64,000 nt of DNA from Pseudomonas frederiksbergensis (GTDB lineage Bacteria > Pseudomonadota > Gammaproteobacteria > Pseudomonadales > Pseudomonadaceae). The first letter of the stretch is position 1; every line of letters begins with the position of its first letter. The notes under the pieces were generated by a model. It saw only the letters and a program-made list of their open reading frames with translations, ran no database searches and was not told where the DNA came from. Below, one piece after another: positions 25,347 through 33,868 of this stretch. The stretch is taken from contig NZ_MOBP01000021.1 of the NCBI RefSeq assembly GCF_003732665.1, forward strand, positions 254,266 through 318,265, in the 5' to 3' direction. Made by a program: the position numbers and the translations under genes.

Positions 25347-25877
25347 CTACGACGCACCGTGCCGGCGGAAGAATAACGTCACCTGACCCAGTTCGAAGCC
25401 GAACTTGGTCATCGCCGAGCGGTTGGCCATGGTGTTTTCATCGAGCAGGTACATCCAGTCATCGAAGTGCACCTGGTAGACCTTGCCGTCCACCGGCAGG
25501 CTCAGAATGTAGCGCCAGTGCAACGCGTTTCCGGCCACTTCACCGCTGGACTCGCCAACTACATCGCCGGCCGTACCGCGCCAACGGCCGGGACCGTCCG
25601 GGTGCAGGGTCCAGGTTCGAGTCTGTTTCGTGCCGTCGCTGTAGGTAAAGTCCTCGTGCATGATCAGATTTGGCCCGTCCATGCGGCTGTCAATCAGCAC
25701 ATGAAAGCGCTTGACCACCTCGCCCGAACGCTTCTGGAACATTCCCCAACCATCTACCCGGCCGACAAAGAATCCCGGCAAATCAAGCTTGGGATTTTGC
25801 TCGCTGTAGCGCTGCACATCCACGCCGCTGCAACCGGCCAGGCAAACGAACAACACCAGCAACACCTTCTTCAACAT
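25347..25877 (-). CDS. DUF3833 family lipoprotein
   Basis: A 176-residue predicted lipoprotein. The signal has a lipobox, MLKKVLLVLFVCLAGCSG, with Cys16 as the acylated residue. The mature domain contains FFVGRVDGWGMFQKRSGEVV and DDWMYLLDENTMANRS, which are characteristic of DUF3833. It lies 10 bases after the chalcone-isomerase-like gene on the same strand, and the two families are often neighbours in Pseudomonas, in clusters linked to fatty-acid modification. The exact role is unknown. Confidence 0.85.
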   Translation of the reverse strand: MLKKVLLVLFVCLAGCSGVDVQRYSEQNPKLDLPGFFVGRVDGWGMFQKRSGEVVKRFHVLIDSRMDGPNLIMHEDFTYSDGTKQTRTWTLHPDGPGRWRGTAGDVVGESSGEVAGNALHWRYILSLPVDGKVYQVHFDDWMYLLDENTMANRSAMTKFGFELGQVTLFFRRHGAS

Positions 25878-25887
25878 AACGATGCCC

Positions 25888-26421
25888 TCAAGGCTTGGCT
25901 GTATCCAGTAATTGCTGGCGCAGTTCGGGGTTACGGGTGCGCGGATCGAGCCAAATGTCGAAAAAGGCGCGGGCGAATTGCGGGTCCTTCACTTCGTGTT
26001 GCAGTTGCTGGCCGACAAAGAATCGCGCGCCCTGCCCCGGCAAATACACCCCGGTGATGCGGGTGCCCGCCTGGACATCAACGAACGACTGTTGCATTTG
26101 CGTCTGCCAGCCGGCCAGTTGCCCGGCGCTGACCGAGGTGCCGGACAAGCGCTTGATCTCATCGACGCTGGCCTTCACCAGATCGTCTCGGGAAATGCTG
26201 CGCTGGTAGATCAGTTCCAGGGCAAACGGCTGGTCCGCCGCGAACGGCCGCGCCGCGCTCCAGAGCCGGGCGTTGTAGACATCGAAGCCAAACACCCGAA
26301 ACTCGCCGGCACCCACGATCTGCGCACCGGGCAGCGCATCCTGCCAATTGGCCAGCGCGTGGCTGCCGAGCAAAGCGAGCAGCCCGAGGCCGAGACGAAA
26401 ACGTGAATGTGATCTGTTCAT
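25888..26421 (-). CDS. chalcone isomerase-like exported protein
   Basis: A 177-residue protein with signal peptide MNRSHSRFRLGLGLLALLGS and cleavage near ALA. The domain has GAGEFRVFGFDVYNARLWSA, ALELIYQRSISRDDLVKASV and AFFDIWLDPRTRNPELRQQL, matching the bacterial chalcone-isomerase-like family (often described as fatty-acid-binding rather than catalytic). The start is the ATG at 26421. It probably forms a unit with the downstream DUF3833 lipoprotein. Confidence 0.84.
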   Translation of the reverse strand: MNRSHSRFRLGLGLLALLGSHALANWQDALPGAQIVGAGEFRVFGFDVYNARLWSAARPFAADQPFALELIYQRSISRDDLVKASVDEIKRLSGTSVSAGQLAGWQTQMQQSFVDVQAGTRITGVYLPGQGARFFVGQQLQHEVKDPQFARAFFDIWLDPRTRNPELRQQLLDTAKP

Positions 26422-26499
26422 GGCGGCTCGAGTGGCACTGAAGACCTCTTTAAAACTTATACGCAAAAGGCTTTCTTGTACAATTTTTGAAGGCGAATG

Positions 26500-26513
26500 T
26501 TTTGTATACAAAA
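26500..26513. promoter_or_regulatory. perfect 14-bp palindrome between divergent genes
   Basis: TTTTGTATACAAAA in an AT-rich stretch between the chalcone-isomerase-like gene and the membrane protein gene. It looks like an operator half-site pair of a GntR- or TetR-like repressor. No regulator gene is adjacent. Confidence 0.4.
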
Positions 26514-26586
26514 CCCGAGCATTCCTAGAGCAATCCATCGCTCGCAATGCTAACGTGGCCGCCTCACACAGGTCGGAGGTGCGTGC

Positions 26587-27342
26587 GTGTTGATGCTTAA
26601 GTTGCTGGTGATTCCCGGATTCCTGCTGCTGATTTCCCTGGCGGGCAAGCGTTGGGGGCCGAGCGTGGCGGGTTGGCTGTCGGGGTTGCCGGTGGTGGTC
26701 GGGCCGATTCTGTTTTTCCTCGCCATCGAGCAAGGCCAGGTGTTCGCCGCCCAGGCTGCGACTGCCGCGCTCTCGGCCATGTTCGCGATGATCGCTTTCT
26801 GCGTCACTTACGCCCAAGTCGCGCAACGAGCCGGTTGGCCATGGGCGCTCGCGATTTCCTTGCTGGTGTGGGCGACGACGGCCGTTGTGCTTTCGCTGAT
26901 TCCGCCATCCCTGACGTTCTCGGTGATCGCCGCCGCTACCGCACTGCTGGCCGCGCCTTATCTGTTTCCGTCGGTGCAGCCCAGCGTGTCCGGCCCCAGG
27001 CCCAAGTCCGACAAACTGCTGCTGCGCATGGTCGCCGGCGCGCTGCTGACCTTGGCCGTGACGCTGCTGGCCAGCACCGTGGGCGAACGCTGGAGCGGCT
27101 TGCTCGCCGTGTTCCCGGTGCTGGGCAGCGTGATGGCGGTGTTCTCCCAGCAAACCCGTGGCCCGGCGTTCACCGCCGCGTTGCTGCGCGCCACCGCCAC
27201 CGGGATGTATTCGTTCGCGGCGTTCTGCCTGGTACTGGCGCTGACCTTGCCCAGCCTCGGTCTGACGGCGTTTGCCCTCGGTGTGGCCGTGTCCGTGGGC
27301 ATGCTCGGCGTGACCCGGCGTTTGCTAAGAAACCCGGCGTAG
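26587..27342 (+). CDS. conserved membrane protein, unknown function
   Basis: A 251-residue integral membrane protein with about eight hydrophobic segments in two similar halves. Both halves begin with a related pattern: AGKRWGPSVAGWLSGLPVVV near residue 20 and GERWSGLLAVFPVLGSVMAV near residue 165, which suggests internal duplication. I do not recognise a named family. GTG 26587 has GGAGG 7 bases upstream; ATG 26593 is an alternative. It is divergent from the chalcone-isomerase-like gene. Confidence 0.75.
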   Translation: MLMLKLLVIPGFLLLISLAGKRWGPSVAGWLSGLPVVVGPILFFLAIEQGQVFAAQAATAALSAMFAMIAFCVTYAQVAQRAGWPWALAISLLVWATTAVVLSLIPPSLTFSVIAAATALLAAPYLFPSVQPSVSGPRPKSDKLLLRMVAGALLTLAVTLLASTVGERWSGLLAVFPVLGSVMAVFSQQTRGPAFTAALLRATATGMYSFAAFCLVLALTLPSLGLTAFALGVAVSVGMLGVTRRLLRNPA

Positions 27343-27383
27343 TCTGTTCCCGCAGAACCCAGCCAACTGACACCCCCCATGAC

Positions 27384-27477
27384 CCTGTGGGAGCGGGCTT
27401 GCTCGCGAAAGCGGTGTATCCGTCAACGATGATGTTGACTGACACGGCCTCTTCGCGAGCAAGCCCGCTCCCACAGG
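27384..27477. repeat. REP inverted pair, GCGGGCTTGCTCGCGAA family
   Basis: Arms CCTGTGGGAGCGGGCTTGCT and complement around about 40 bases, between two plus-strand genes. Confidence 0.9.
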
Positions 27478-27578
27478 TTTTTGCGTTTAACCGGACAGGC
27501 TGCGGAATTCGGGCTGGAGTGACCCGCAACCTCCATGGGATGATCGCCCCATAGCGCGACCATCCCCGGAGAGTTTCA

Positions 27579-28145
27579 ATGTCATTGTTCAGTAAAAAAG
27601 CCGTTATCCTGTTGCTGACGGCGGTTGCCAGCCTGGGGGCGTTGAATGCTTATGCCGCCAAAGCCAAGCCCGGCGACGCCGCGCCGATCAAGGTTTCGAT
27701 GCTCAGCGGCAAGTTCACCTTCACCCTGCCCAAAGGTTTCGTCGCCAACCCGCTGCCACCAGGCGCAACCGGGGCGACGGGCACCATGTACGCCAATGAA
27801 ACCACCAAGACCGTGGTCATCGCCGCTGAAAACAACCTGGCGCCAGGTGTCACGGTCAAAGACAACGACGGCGAATTCCTCGACAGCACCGCCGCCGACT
27901 TCGACGTGGCCGAACACAAGAACCTGCCGGACTTCACCAAAATCAGCGAAAAAAGCCTGACCATGAAAGGCACCGGTCTGGGCCTGCGCCAGGTGGACAG
28001 CACTGCCACCCAGGGTGGCGGCAAAACCCTCAACACCACGCTGATGGCCGGCTCCGGCAATCGCATGGCGGTGATTCAGGTCATCTCGCGCCCATCCGAT
28101 AACGTTAACCACGACGCGCTGGTCAAACAGATCACCGGCAAGTAA
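27579..28145 (+). CDS. exported protein, possibly DcrB-like
   Basis: A 188-residue protein with a signal peptide (KKAVILLLTAVASLGALNAY, cleavage near AYA). The mature part starts a beta-rich domain with VSMLSGKFTFTLPKGFVANP, then KTVVIAAENNL and NRMAVIQVISRP, a layout like DcrB/DUF1795 (PsbP-Mog1 fold) proteins. Similarity is by pattern only. ATG 27579 follows CGGAGAG. It is a single-gene unit convergent with the esterase gene. Function not known. Confidence 0.72.
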   Translation: MSLFSKKAVILLLTAVASLGALNAYAAKAKPGDAAPIKVSMLSGKFTFTLPKGFVANPLPPGATGATGTMYANETTKTVVIAAENNLAPGVTVKDNDGEFLDSTAADFDVAEHKNLPDFTKISEKSLTMKGTGLGLRQVDSTATQGGGKTLNTTLMAGSGNRMAVIQVISRPSDNVNHDALVKQITGK

Positions 28146-28157
28146 CCCCCGGACGAT

Positions 28158-28874
28158 TCAGGGGTTGAGACGCAGCAACCAGGCGTTCAAGTCCTGAATC
28201 TCGGCGGCGCTGATGCTGTGGCCCAGGCCTTCGTAGGTATGGAATTCAGGCTTGAGTGACAGTTTCTGCAACAGGCTGTTGGCCGCCGTGCCGTCGACCA
28301 CTGGCAAGCGTTTATCCACGGTGCCATGACCGATGAAAATCGCCAGTGACTGGCGTTTTTCATCCGGTTTCAGCTCGGCTTTGAGCACCGGCAGAATCCG
28401 TCCGCTCAACGCGGCAATCCCACCCAAGGCCTCGGGATGACGCAAGCCTACCTCGTAGGACATGATCGCGCCCTGGCTGAACCCCACCAGGAATACCTTG
28501 TTGGCCTCGGTGTGATATTTCTTCGTCGCCTGGGCGATGAAATCCAGCAACACCTTGCCGCTGGTCTTCAGGTCATCGGTCTCACCGTTATAAGCACCGT
28601 CGCCCTTCTTGCGAAACCACTGGTAACTGTCCGCATCCAGCGCCACCGGCGCCTGCACCGACAGGTAGTTGTATTGCGCGGGCAGTTCGTCCTTGATCCC
28701 GAACAAGTCCCGCTCGTTACTGCCGTAGCCGTGGAGGAAAATCACCAACGGCTGATCAGTCGAATCCGGGTTGGCCTGTTCCAGATATTTGAGCGGCAGA
28801 TCGGTGTGCAGCGGGGTTTGCGCGTGGGCCGTGGCGGATGCCAGGAGCATGAACAGAGCGAGAAACTTCAGCAT
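28158..28874 (-). CDS. secreted carboxylesterase / phospholipase-like alpha-beta hydrolase
   Basis: A 238-residue hydrolase of the carboxylesterase/dienelactone group with an N-terminal signal peptide (MLKFLALFMLLASATAHA). The nucleophile elbow is GFSQGAIMSYEVGL, the acid aspartate is in GHGTVDKRLPV and the histidine is in GLGHSISAAEI. HGYGSNERDLFGI holds the oxyanion loop. The start MLKFLALF is chosen over an open frame that continues into the REP repeat. Substrate is unknown, probably short-chain esters. Confidence 0.85.
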   Translation of the reverse strand: MLKFLALFMLLASATAHAQTPLHTDLPLKYLEQANPDSTDQPLVIFLHGYGSNERDLFGIKDELPAQYNYLSVQAPVALDADSYQWFRKKGDGAYNGETDDLKTSGKVLLDFIAQATKKYHTEANKVFLVGFSQGAIMSYEVGLRHPEALGGIAALSGRILPVLKAELKPDEKRQSLAIFIGHGTVDKRLPVVDGTAANSLLQKLSLKPEFHTYEGLGHSISAAEIQDLNAWLLRLNP

Positions 28875-28948
28875 AAACCTTCCTTCGTGGGGCGCAGGAT
28901 TCGGGGGATACCCTAACACTGCGGGCATCGATGGTGTGGCTGATGCCG

Positions 28949-29019
28949 CCTTCGCGAGCAAGCCCGCTCCCACATGGGAACGCATTTCAATGTGGGAGCG
29001 GGCTTGCCCGCGAAGAGGC
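28949..29019. repeat. REP pair in tail-to-tail order
   Basis: Here the arms face the other way, CTTCGCGAGCAAGCCCGCTC first and GGGAGCGGGCTTGCCCGCGA second, with an inner spacer of about 15 bases. Confidence 0.85.
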
Positions 29020-29044
29020 CATCACAACCAACGAATAATCTGGA

Positions 29045-30157
29045 TCAATCGTTGGTCAACTTCCCAACCCGAAACGGCACCCGCCCCGCCACTTTCGCCT
29101 GCCACGTCCCCGGCTGGGTATAGCGCCCACGATCAATCGCAAACAACACGCCACTGGTGCCGGCGCGCACGGTGGTGACCCGGTCGCTCAACGGATCGAC
29201 CACTTCAAACAACCCATCCCCTTGCTCCACCCACTCGCCGGCCTCGCGCAGGAAGCTGACCACGCCGTGGTGCGGGGCGAACAGGTATTCGGTGCCTTCG
29301 AACGGCAGGCCTTCGCAGCACTCGTTCGGCGCCGCCGGCCAGGTGCCGCTGATGAAACCCTGTTCGGCGAGGAAGCCCAGGATCGCCTCGCAATTGGCCT
29401 GGGCCTGATCGACCCGGGTATCGCCCATGCTGCCCAGTTCCACGGTGGTGGCCAGGTTGGCCAGGGGAATCGCCGCCTCGGGGAAGGCCCGGGCCAGGCG
29501 CAACCACGGCGTGGAACAGGATTCGTCGAATGAACTGCCGCCGGAGTCTTCGCACAACAACGCCACGCCGGCCTTCAAGCGTGCCGCCAGGGACTGCCAC
29601 CGGGGCCAGTGCTGCGGCAAGGCATACACATGAATCGCCGCGTCGAAGTCGCAATGCAGATCCAGGGTGATGTCGGCGTCGCAAGCGTGGCGCAATAGCA
29701 AACGGTGCATGGCTTCCAGTTGTGACGCCGGCGCCGGCAGACCATCGAGCACCTGGCCCATGGTCTGGCGGATCAGCGCGATGTTGGCCTCGGCATCAGC
29801 GCCCAGTTGCGCGCCGATCAACGCGGCCACCGGCGCACTGAGTTCGACGAACGCACGGTTGAAATTCTTGCCGCTGCCCAGTTCGAAACGGCCCATGTGC
29901 GCGCCTTGCAAATGCTGATCGAGACCGATGGGGTTAGCCACCGGCACCAGTTCGATCACACCTTGCAACTGGCCCTGGGTTTCGAGTTCGGCCAGGCGTT
30001 GTTTCAGCTCCCAGGCCGTGCGCATGCCCGGCAGTTCATCGGCGTGCAGGCTGGCCTGGATGTAAACCTTGCGCGGGCCGGCGCCATAACGAAATACGCT
30101 GAGGCTGCGCTCGGTGCCCAGGTGGCTCCAGGGCAGAGGGTGGTCGATGCGTTGCAT
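29045..30157 (-). CDS. succinylglutamate desuccinylase/aspartoacylase family protein (AotO-like)
   Basis: A 370-residue zinc hydrolase-like protein. The early metal-binding motif is QASLHADELPGMRTAW (H-x-x-E). A later histidine is in DITLDLHCDFDAAIHVYALP, and ATTVELGSMGDTRVD holds a conserved glutamate. Related M14-like proteins include AstE, and AotO of the P. aeruginosa arginine transport operon aotJQMOP. It follows an AotJ-like gene on the same strand but behind a terminator and a REP pair. The start has AGGAG upstream. The substrate may be an N-acyl amino acid; this is inference. Confidence 0.82.
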   Translation of the reverse strand: MQRIDHPLPWSHLGTERSLSVFRYGAGPRKVYIQASLHADELPGMRTAWELKQRLAELETQGQLQGVIELVPVANPIGLDQHLQGAHMGRFELGSGKNFNRAFVELSAPVAALIGAQLGADAEANIALIRQTMGQVLDGLPAPASQLEAMHRLLLRHACDADITLDLHCDFDAAIHVYALPQHWPRWQSLAARLKAGVALLCEDSGGSSFDESCSTPWLRLARAFPEAAIPLANLATTVELGSMGDTRVDQAQANCEAILGFLAEQGFISGTWPAAPNECCEGLPFEGTEYLFAPHHGVVSFLREAGEWVEQGDGLFEVVDPLSDRVTTVRAGTSGVLFAIDRGRYTQPGTWQAKVAGRVPFRVGKLTND

Positions 30158-30186
30158 GGGAACTCCTGAATATCAGGGTAGTGAGG

Positions 30187-30286
30187 TCCCCTGTGGGAGC
30201 GAGCTTGCTCGCGATGAGGCCCTGTCGGTCAACATTGATATTGCCTGACAAACCGCCATCGCGAGCAAGCTCGCTCCCACAGGGGA
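30187..30286. repeat. REP inverted pair, GCGAGCTTGCTCGCGAT family
   Basis: Symmetric arms CCCCTGTGGGAGCGAGCTTG and complement around about 40 bases, between the binding-protein gene and the AotO-like gene. Confidence 0.9.
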
Positions 30287-30310
30287 TCTCATTCCAATTG
30301 AAAAGGGCAC

Positions 30311-30347
30311 AAAAAAAATGGCCACCGCGTCAACGGTAGCCACTTTT
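30311..30347 (-). terminator. rho-independent terminator after the amino-acid binding protein gene
   Basis: On the minus strand, stem TGGCTACCG, a six-base loop, then CGGTGGCCA, followed by eight T. On the plus strand the same stem is followed by TTTTT after two bases, so it may work in both directions. It starts 14 bases after the stop codon at 30361. Confidence 0.85.
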
Positions 30348-30360
30348 TCATTCGGCTGGA

Positions 30361-31140
30361 TTATTCGCCGTACACATCAAAGTCAAAGTACTTGTCCTGC
30401 ACTTGCTTGTACTTGCCGTTGGCGCGGATCTCGGTGATGGCGGTGCTGAATTTGTCCGCCAGCTCCTTGTCACCCTTGCGCACAGCGATACCAGCGCCGC
30501 CGCCGAAGTACTTGGCGTCTTCGTAGGTCGGGCCGACGAATTCGAAGCCTTTGCCAGCGTCGGTTTTCAGGAAGCCGTCGCTCAAATTGACCGAGTCGGC
30601 CAGCATCGCGTCGACGCGACCGGCAACCATGTCCAGGTTGGCTTCCTGCTGCGAGCCGTAGCGCACCAGATTAATCCCGGCCGGCACCAGCACTTCAGTG
30701 GCGAAACGGTCGTGGGTACTGGCGCGCAGTACACCGACTTTCTTGCCCTTGAGTTCGGTCAGCGGGTCCTTGACCCCGGAACCTTCCTTCATAACGAAGC
30801 GCGCCGGGGTGTGGTAGTACTTGATGGTGAAATCGACGTTTTTCTTGCGATCGTCAGTGATGGTCATGGACGACAGGATCGCATCGATTTTCTTCACTTT
30901 CAGCGCCGGGATCAGGCCGTCGAACTCTTGCTCGACCCACGTGCACTTCACTTTCATCTGCTCGCACAACGCGTCGCCGATATCCACGTCGAAACCGGTG
31001 AGTTTGCCGTCGGGGGTTTTCATCGAGAATGGCGGGTAACCGGCTTCAATACCGATGCGGATCGGCTTGGCGTCTTCGGCCACGGCGGTCAGGGACAACA
31101 TCGACAGTGCCAGGGCACCGAACATCACTAGCTTCTTCAT
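30361..31140 (-). CDS. basic amino-acid ABC transporter substrate-binding protein (AotJ-like)
   Basis: A 259-residue periplasmic binding protein of the polar amino acid family. The signal peptide is MKKLVMFGALALSMLSLTAV with cleavage near AVA. The mature protein starts KPIRIGIEAGYPPFSMKTPD, then LTGFDVDIGDALCEQMKVKC, the two cysteines and ligand residues of the lysine/arginine/ornithine (ArgT/HisJ/AotJ) subgroup. Its expected ligand is arginine or ornithine. No permease or ATPase genes lie next to it; the terminator at 30311 ends its transcript. It must use a transporter encoded elsewhere or be a paralogue. Confidence 0.86.
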   Translation of the reverse strand: MKKLVMFGALALSMLSLTAVAEDAKPIRIGIEAGYPPFSMKTPDGKLTGFDVDIGDALCEQMKVKCTWVEQEFDGLIPALKVKKIDAILSSMTITDDRKKNVDFTIKYYHTPARFVMKEGSGVKDPLTELKGKKVGVLRASTHDRFATEVLVPAGINLVRYGSQQEANLDMVAGRVDAMLADSVNLSDGFLKTDAGKGFEFVGPTYEDAKYFGGGAGIAVRKGDKELADKFSTAITEIRANGKYKQVQDKYFDFDVYGE

Positions 31141-31283
31141 TTATAACTCCTGTGTGCGGAGGCTTTTATTGGCAGCTTTCGATTGGTCGCTTTCGGCAGG
31201 TGAAGCCGAAGTGGCCGGCAGTCTAGAGCGGCTACAGGAGGGCAAATTGTTCCTAAGCGACAAATACTTATAGAAAAATGACT

Positions 31284-31395
31284 GACCGATCGGACTGTTT
31301 AGTATCGTGCGCCATGACGGTGCAAAGACCGTAGGACAAGTCCTGCTTTGGGATAAAACCTACGGGTTTGCGGTGTTAATCCGACCGATCGGTCG
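31284..31395. promoter_or_regulatory. pair of GACCGATCGG palindromes, putative TetR-type operators
   Basis: CGACCGATCGGTCG is a perfect 14-bp palindrome at 31382-31395; the core GACCGATCGG recurs at 31284-31293, 99 bases away. They lie in the 329-base gap between the divergent binding-protein gene and the amidotransferase gene, where nothing else stands out. Confidence 0.45.
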
Positions 31396-31469
31396 TATGG
31401 CACGTCGCTGGCGATGACCCGTGTTTTGCGGCACATTGAGCGCCATCCGCCCCTCGCAAGAGAAACCTG

Positions 31470-32108
31470 ATGCCTGAGTTGAACCTGATCCAGCACCACC
31501 CCGCCGAAGGTCCTGGCGCCATTGCCGAATGGGCGCGGCTACGCGGGATTACGCTGAACGTCTTTCGCGCCGATCTCGGGCAGTTGCCGCCCGTGGGTAC
31601 GGCGCCCGTGATCCTTTTGGGCGGACCTTACGAATCCAACGCCGGGCCGGCGTGGCTGGACGCGGAGCGTCAATGGCTGGCGGCCAGTCTTGATCAAGGC
31701 GCGGCGGTGTTTGCCATTTGCCTGGGGGCGCAGTTATTGGCCTTGAGCCTGGGCGGGACGGTGCGGCGCATGGCCGATCCTGAAACCGGATGGACCACCG
31801 TAAACTTCGCGAATGGCCAGGCGTTGCAGGTGCTGGAGTGGCACGAAGATGCGATCGACTTGCCACCGGGCGCGCAATTGCTGGCCAGCAGCGCGGCGTG
31901 TGAGCAGCAGATGTACCGGGTCGGGCCGACGCGGGTGGGGTTGCAGTTTCATCCGGAGTGGAATGGCGAATCGGTGAGGCTGCTGAATGCGCATTTTGCT
32001 GAGGAGTCGCCGTTGCCTCGGGGGCAGGACGACAGTGCCGAGCATGCGGCGGTATTCAAGTGGTTGCAGGGGACGTTGGATCAGTGGTGGGCTGACGCAT
32101 CGAACTGA
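31470..32108 (+). CDS. type 1 glutamine amidotransferase
   Basis: A 212-residue class I glutamine amidotransferase domain protein, like GMP synthase N-terminal-type enzymes. The catalytic cysteine is in VFAICLGAQLLALSLGG near residue 82, and the His-Glu pair is in GLQFHPEWNGES near residue 170. Such stand-alone proteins supply ammonia from glutamine or act on gamma-glutamyl compounds. The upstream gap contains two GACCGATCGG palindromes that may regulate it. Confidence 0.86.
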   Translation: MPELNLIQHHPAEGPGAIAEWARLRGITLNVFRADLGQLPPVGTAPVILLGGPYESNAGPAWLDAERQWLAASLDQGAAVFAICLGAQLLALSLGGTVRRMADPETGWTTVNFANGQALQVLEWHEDAIDLPPGAQLLASSAACEQQMYRVGPTRVGLQFHPEWNGESVRLLNAHFAEESPLPRGQDDSAEHAAVFKWLQGTLDQWWADASN

Positions 32109-32123
32109 TGGTGAAAACGCCGT

Positions 32124-32237
32124 TGTGGCGAGGGGGCTTGCCCCCGTTGAGTTGCGCAACAGCCCCAAAAATCTCGGCTGTATCGAAGATTTTTGGGAGC
32201 GCTGCGCACTCCAACGGGGGCAAGCCCCCTCGCCACA
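32124..32237. repeat. REP-like inverted repeat with long stem (TGTGGCGAGGGGGCTTGCCC)
   Basis: A fourth stem sequence: arms TGTGGCGAGGGGGCTTGCCC and complement enclose a second, inner inverted repeat (AGCCCCAAAAATCT and complement), so the whole unit may fold as one long cruciform. It is related to the element at 49590-49681. Confidence 0.88.
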
Positions 32238-32259
32238 CTTGATTAGTTGTGTCTGGGGA

Positions 32260-32685
32260 TCAGCATTCACAACCGACTGGTCCGAGCACGGCTTCAACAC
32301 TCAACGCAAACCCCTCATCCAGCCACCCCGTGACCCCGCCGATCATTTCCTTGACCGGGTAACCCAGCGCCGCCAGTTTCACCGCTGCCTTGTTCGCACC
32401 GTTGCAGTGTGGCCCGGCGCAATAGACCACGAACACCGTGGATTTCGGGTAAGCCGACAGCATTTCGGCGGTCATCAAACGGCCGGGAATATTGATCGCC
32501 CCCGGCACATGCCCGCGTTCAAAGGCCAGCGGACCACGGGTGTCCACCAGGACAAAATCCACCTCCCCGGCCTGCTGGCTGGTATGGACGTCGGAACAAT
32601 CGGTTTCGAACGTCAGGCGATTGCTGAAATGCATCAGGGCAATGGCGGACGGGGCGGCGGGAATGGCGCAAACCGGGCTGGTCAT
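32260..32685 (-). CDS. rhodanese-like domain protein
   Basis: A 141-residue single rhodanese domain. FVLVDTRGPLAFERGHVPGA is the CH2A-like start, and the active-site cysteine is in VVYCAGPHCNGANKAAV. It likely transfers sulfane sulfur in the cytosol. It is divergent from the ftrA gene 100 bases away, an arrangement seen in other Pseudomonas, so FtrA probably regulates it. Confidence 0.87.
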   Translation of the reverse strand: MTSPVCAIPAAPSAIALMHFSNRLTFETDCSDVHTSQQAGEVDFVLVDTRGPLAFERGHVPGAINIPGRLMTAEMLSAYPKSTVFVVYCAGPHCNGANKAAVKLAALGYPVKEMIGGVTGWLDEGFALSVEAVLGPVGCEC

Positions 32686-32785
32686 GGTTGTAGTCCTACG
32701 TCTGTGTGGGTGTAGGCAGACTTTATCTGCCCGTCACTTGCGGCTACAGTGGCGCACAAGACACTCACCGGGAACTTTCCGCCAA

Positions 32786-33760
32786 ATGCAGCCCACCCCT
32801 GGATTAGTCGCGATCTTGGCCTACGACGGCCTCTGCACATTCGAATTCGGCATCGCCGTGGAGATCTTCGGCCTGGCCCGGCCCGAGTTCGATTTCCCGT
32901 GGTATGAACACCGGATCGTCGCTGTGGACGAAGGGCCGATGCGTGCCATGGGCGGCATACAGGTGCTGGCGGACGGCGGCATGGAACTGCTGGAACAGGC
33001 CCGGACCATCCTTATCCCCGGTTGGCGCGACCGTCAGGCGCCGGTGCCCGAAGCGCTGCTCGCCGCGTTGCGCCAGGCCCATGCCCGGGGCGCAAGGCTG
33101 CTGTCGATCTGCTCCGGGGTGTTTGTGCTGGCGGCCACCGGTTTGCTCGACGGGCACCGCGCCACCACCCATTGGCGCTACACCCGCGAATTGGCCGAGC
33201 GTTTCCCCAATATCCAGGTGGACCCGGACGTGCTCTACGTCGATTCCGGCCAGTTGATCACCTCGGCCGGCAGTGCGGCAGGCATCGACGCCTGCCTGCA
33301 CCTGGTGGCACGGGACTTCGGCACGCAAGTGGCCAACTCGGTGGCGCGGCGCCTGGTGATGTCGCCGCAACGCACCGGCGGCCAGGCGCAGTTTATTCCT
33401 ACGCCGGTCAGTCCGACGCCCCGCAGCGATTTGTCCCGCGTCATGCAATGGGCCCGGGAACGCCTGCACGAACCGCTGGAAGTACGGGACCTGGCCAGTG
33501 AGGCGGCGATGAGCGAACGCACCTTCCTGCGCCGCTTTACCGAGGCCAGCGGTTTGTCACCCAAGACCTGGTTGCAGCACCAGCGGCTGGCGAGGGCGCG
33601 GGAGTTGCTGGAGAGCACGAGCCAGAACACCGACCAGATTGCCGAGCGTTGTGGGTATCGGTCGGTGGAGAGTTTTCGGGTGGCGTTTCGCAGTGTGGTC
33701 GGGGTGCCGCCGTCGGTGTATCGGGAAAGGTTTGGGCGCGGCGAACAGGCTGTTTTTTGA
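32786..33760 (+). CDS. ftrA: FtrA-like AraC family regulator with DJ-1/PfpI domain
   Basis: A 324-residue regulator. The N-terminal ~180 residues are a class I amidotransferase-like DJ-1/PfpI domain with cysteine in RLLSICSGVFVLAATGLLDG and histidine in ATTHWRYTRELAERFP. The C-terminal ~100 residues are an AraC DNA-binding domain (LASEAAMSERTFLRRFTEAS and IAERCGYRSVESFRVAFRSV). The start MQPTPGLVAIL is taken; the frame is open upstream into the promoter. The divergent rhodanese gene is its likely target. Confidence 0.86.
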   Translation: MQPTPGLVAILAYDGLCTFEFGIAVEIFGLARPEFDFPWYEHRIVAVDEGPMRAMGGIQVLADGGMELLEQARTILIPGWRDRQAPVPEALLAALRQAHARGARLLSICSGVFVLAATGLLDGHRATTHWRYTRELAERFPNIQVDPDVLYVDSGQLITSAGSAAGIDACLHLVARDFGTQVANSVARRLVMSPQRTGGQAQFIPTPVSPTPRSDLSRVMQWARERLHEPLEVRDLASEAAMSERTFLRRFTEASGLSPKTWLQHQRLARARELLESTSQNTDQIAERCGYRSVESFRVAFRSVVGVPPSVYRERFGRGEQAVF

Positions 33761-33773
33761 GGTGTTCTCTCAG

Positions 33774-33845
33774 GCCTCTTCGCGGGCAAGCCTCGCTCCT
33801 ACAGGATTATCGCTATCCTTGTGGGAGCGGGCTTGCTCGCGAAGG
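33774..33845. repeat. REP pair, tail-to-tail order
   Basis: CCTCTTCGCGGGCAAGCCTC then GTGGGAGCGGGCTTGCTCGC, with a spacer of about 15 bases, similar in order to the pair at 28949. Confidence 0.82.
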
Positions 33846-33868
33846 CGCCCGCCCAGACCCCCATTACT

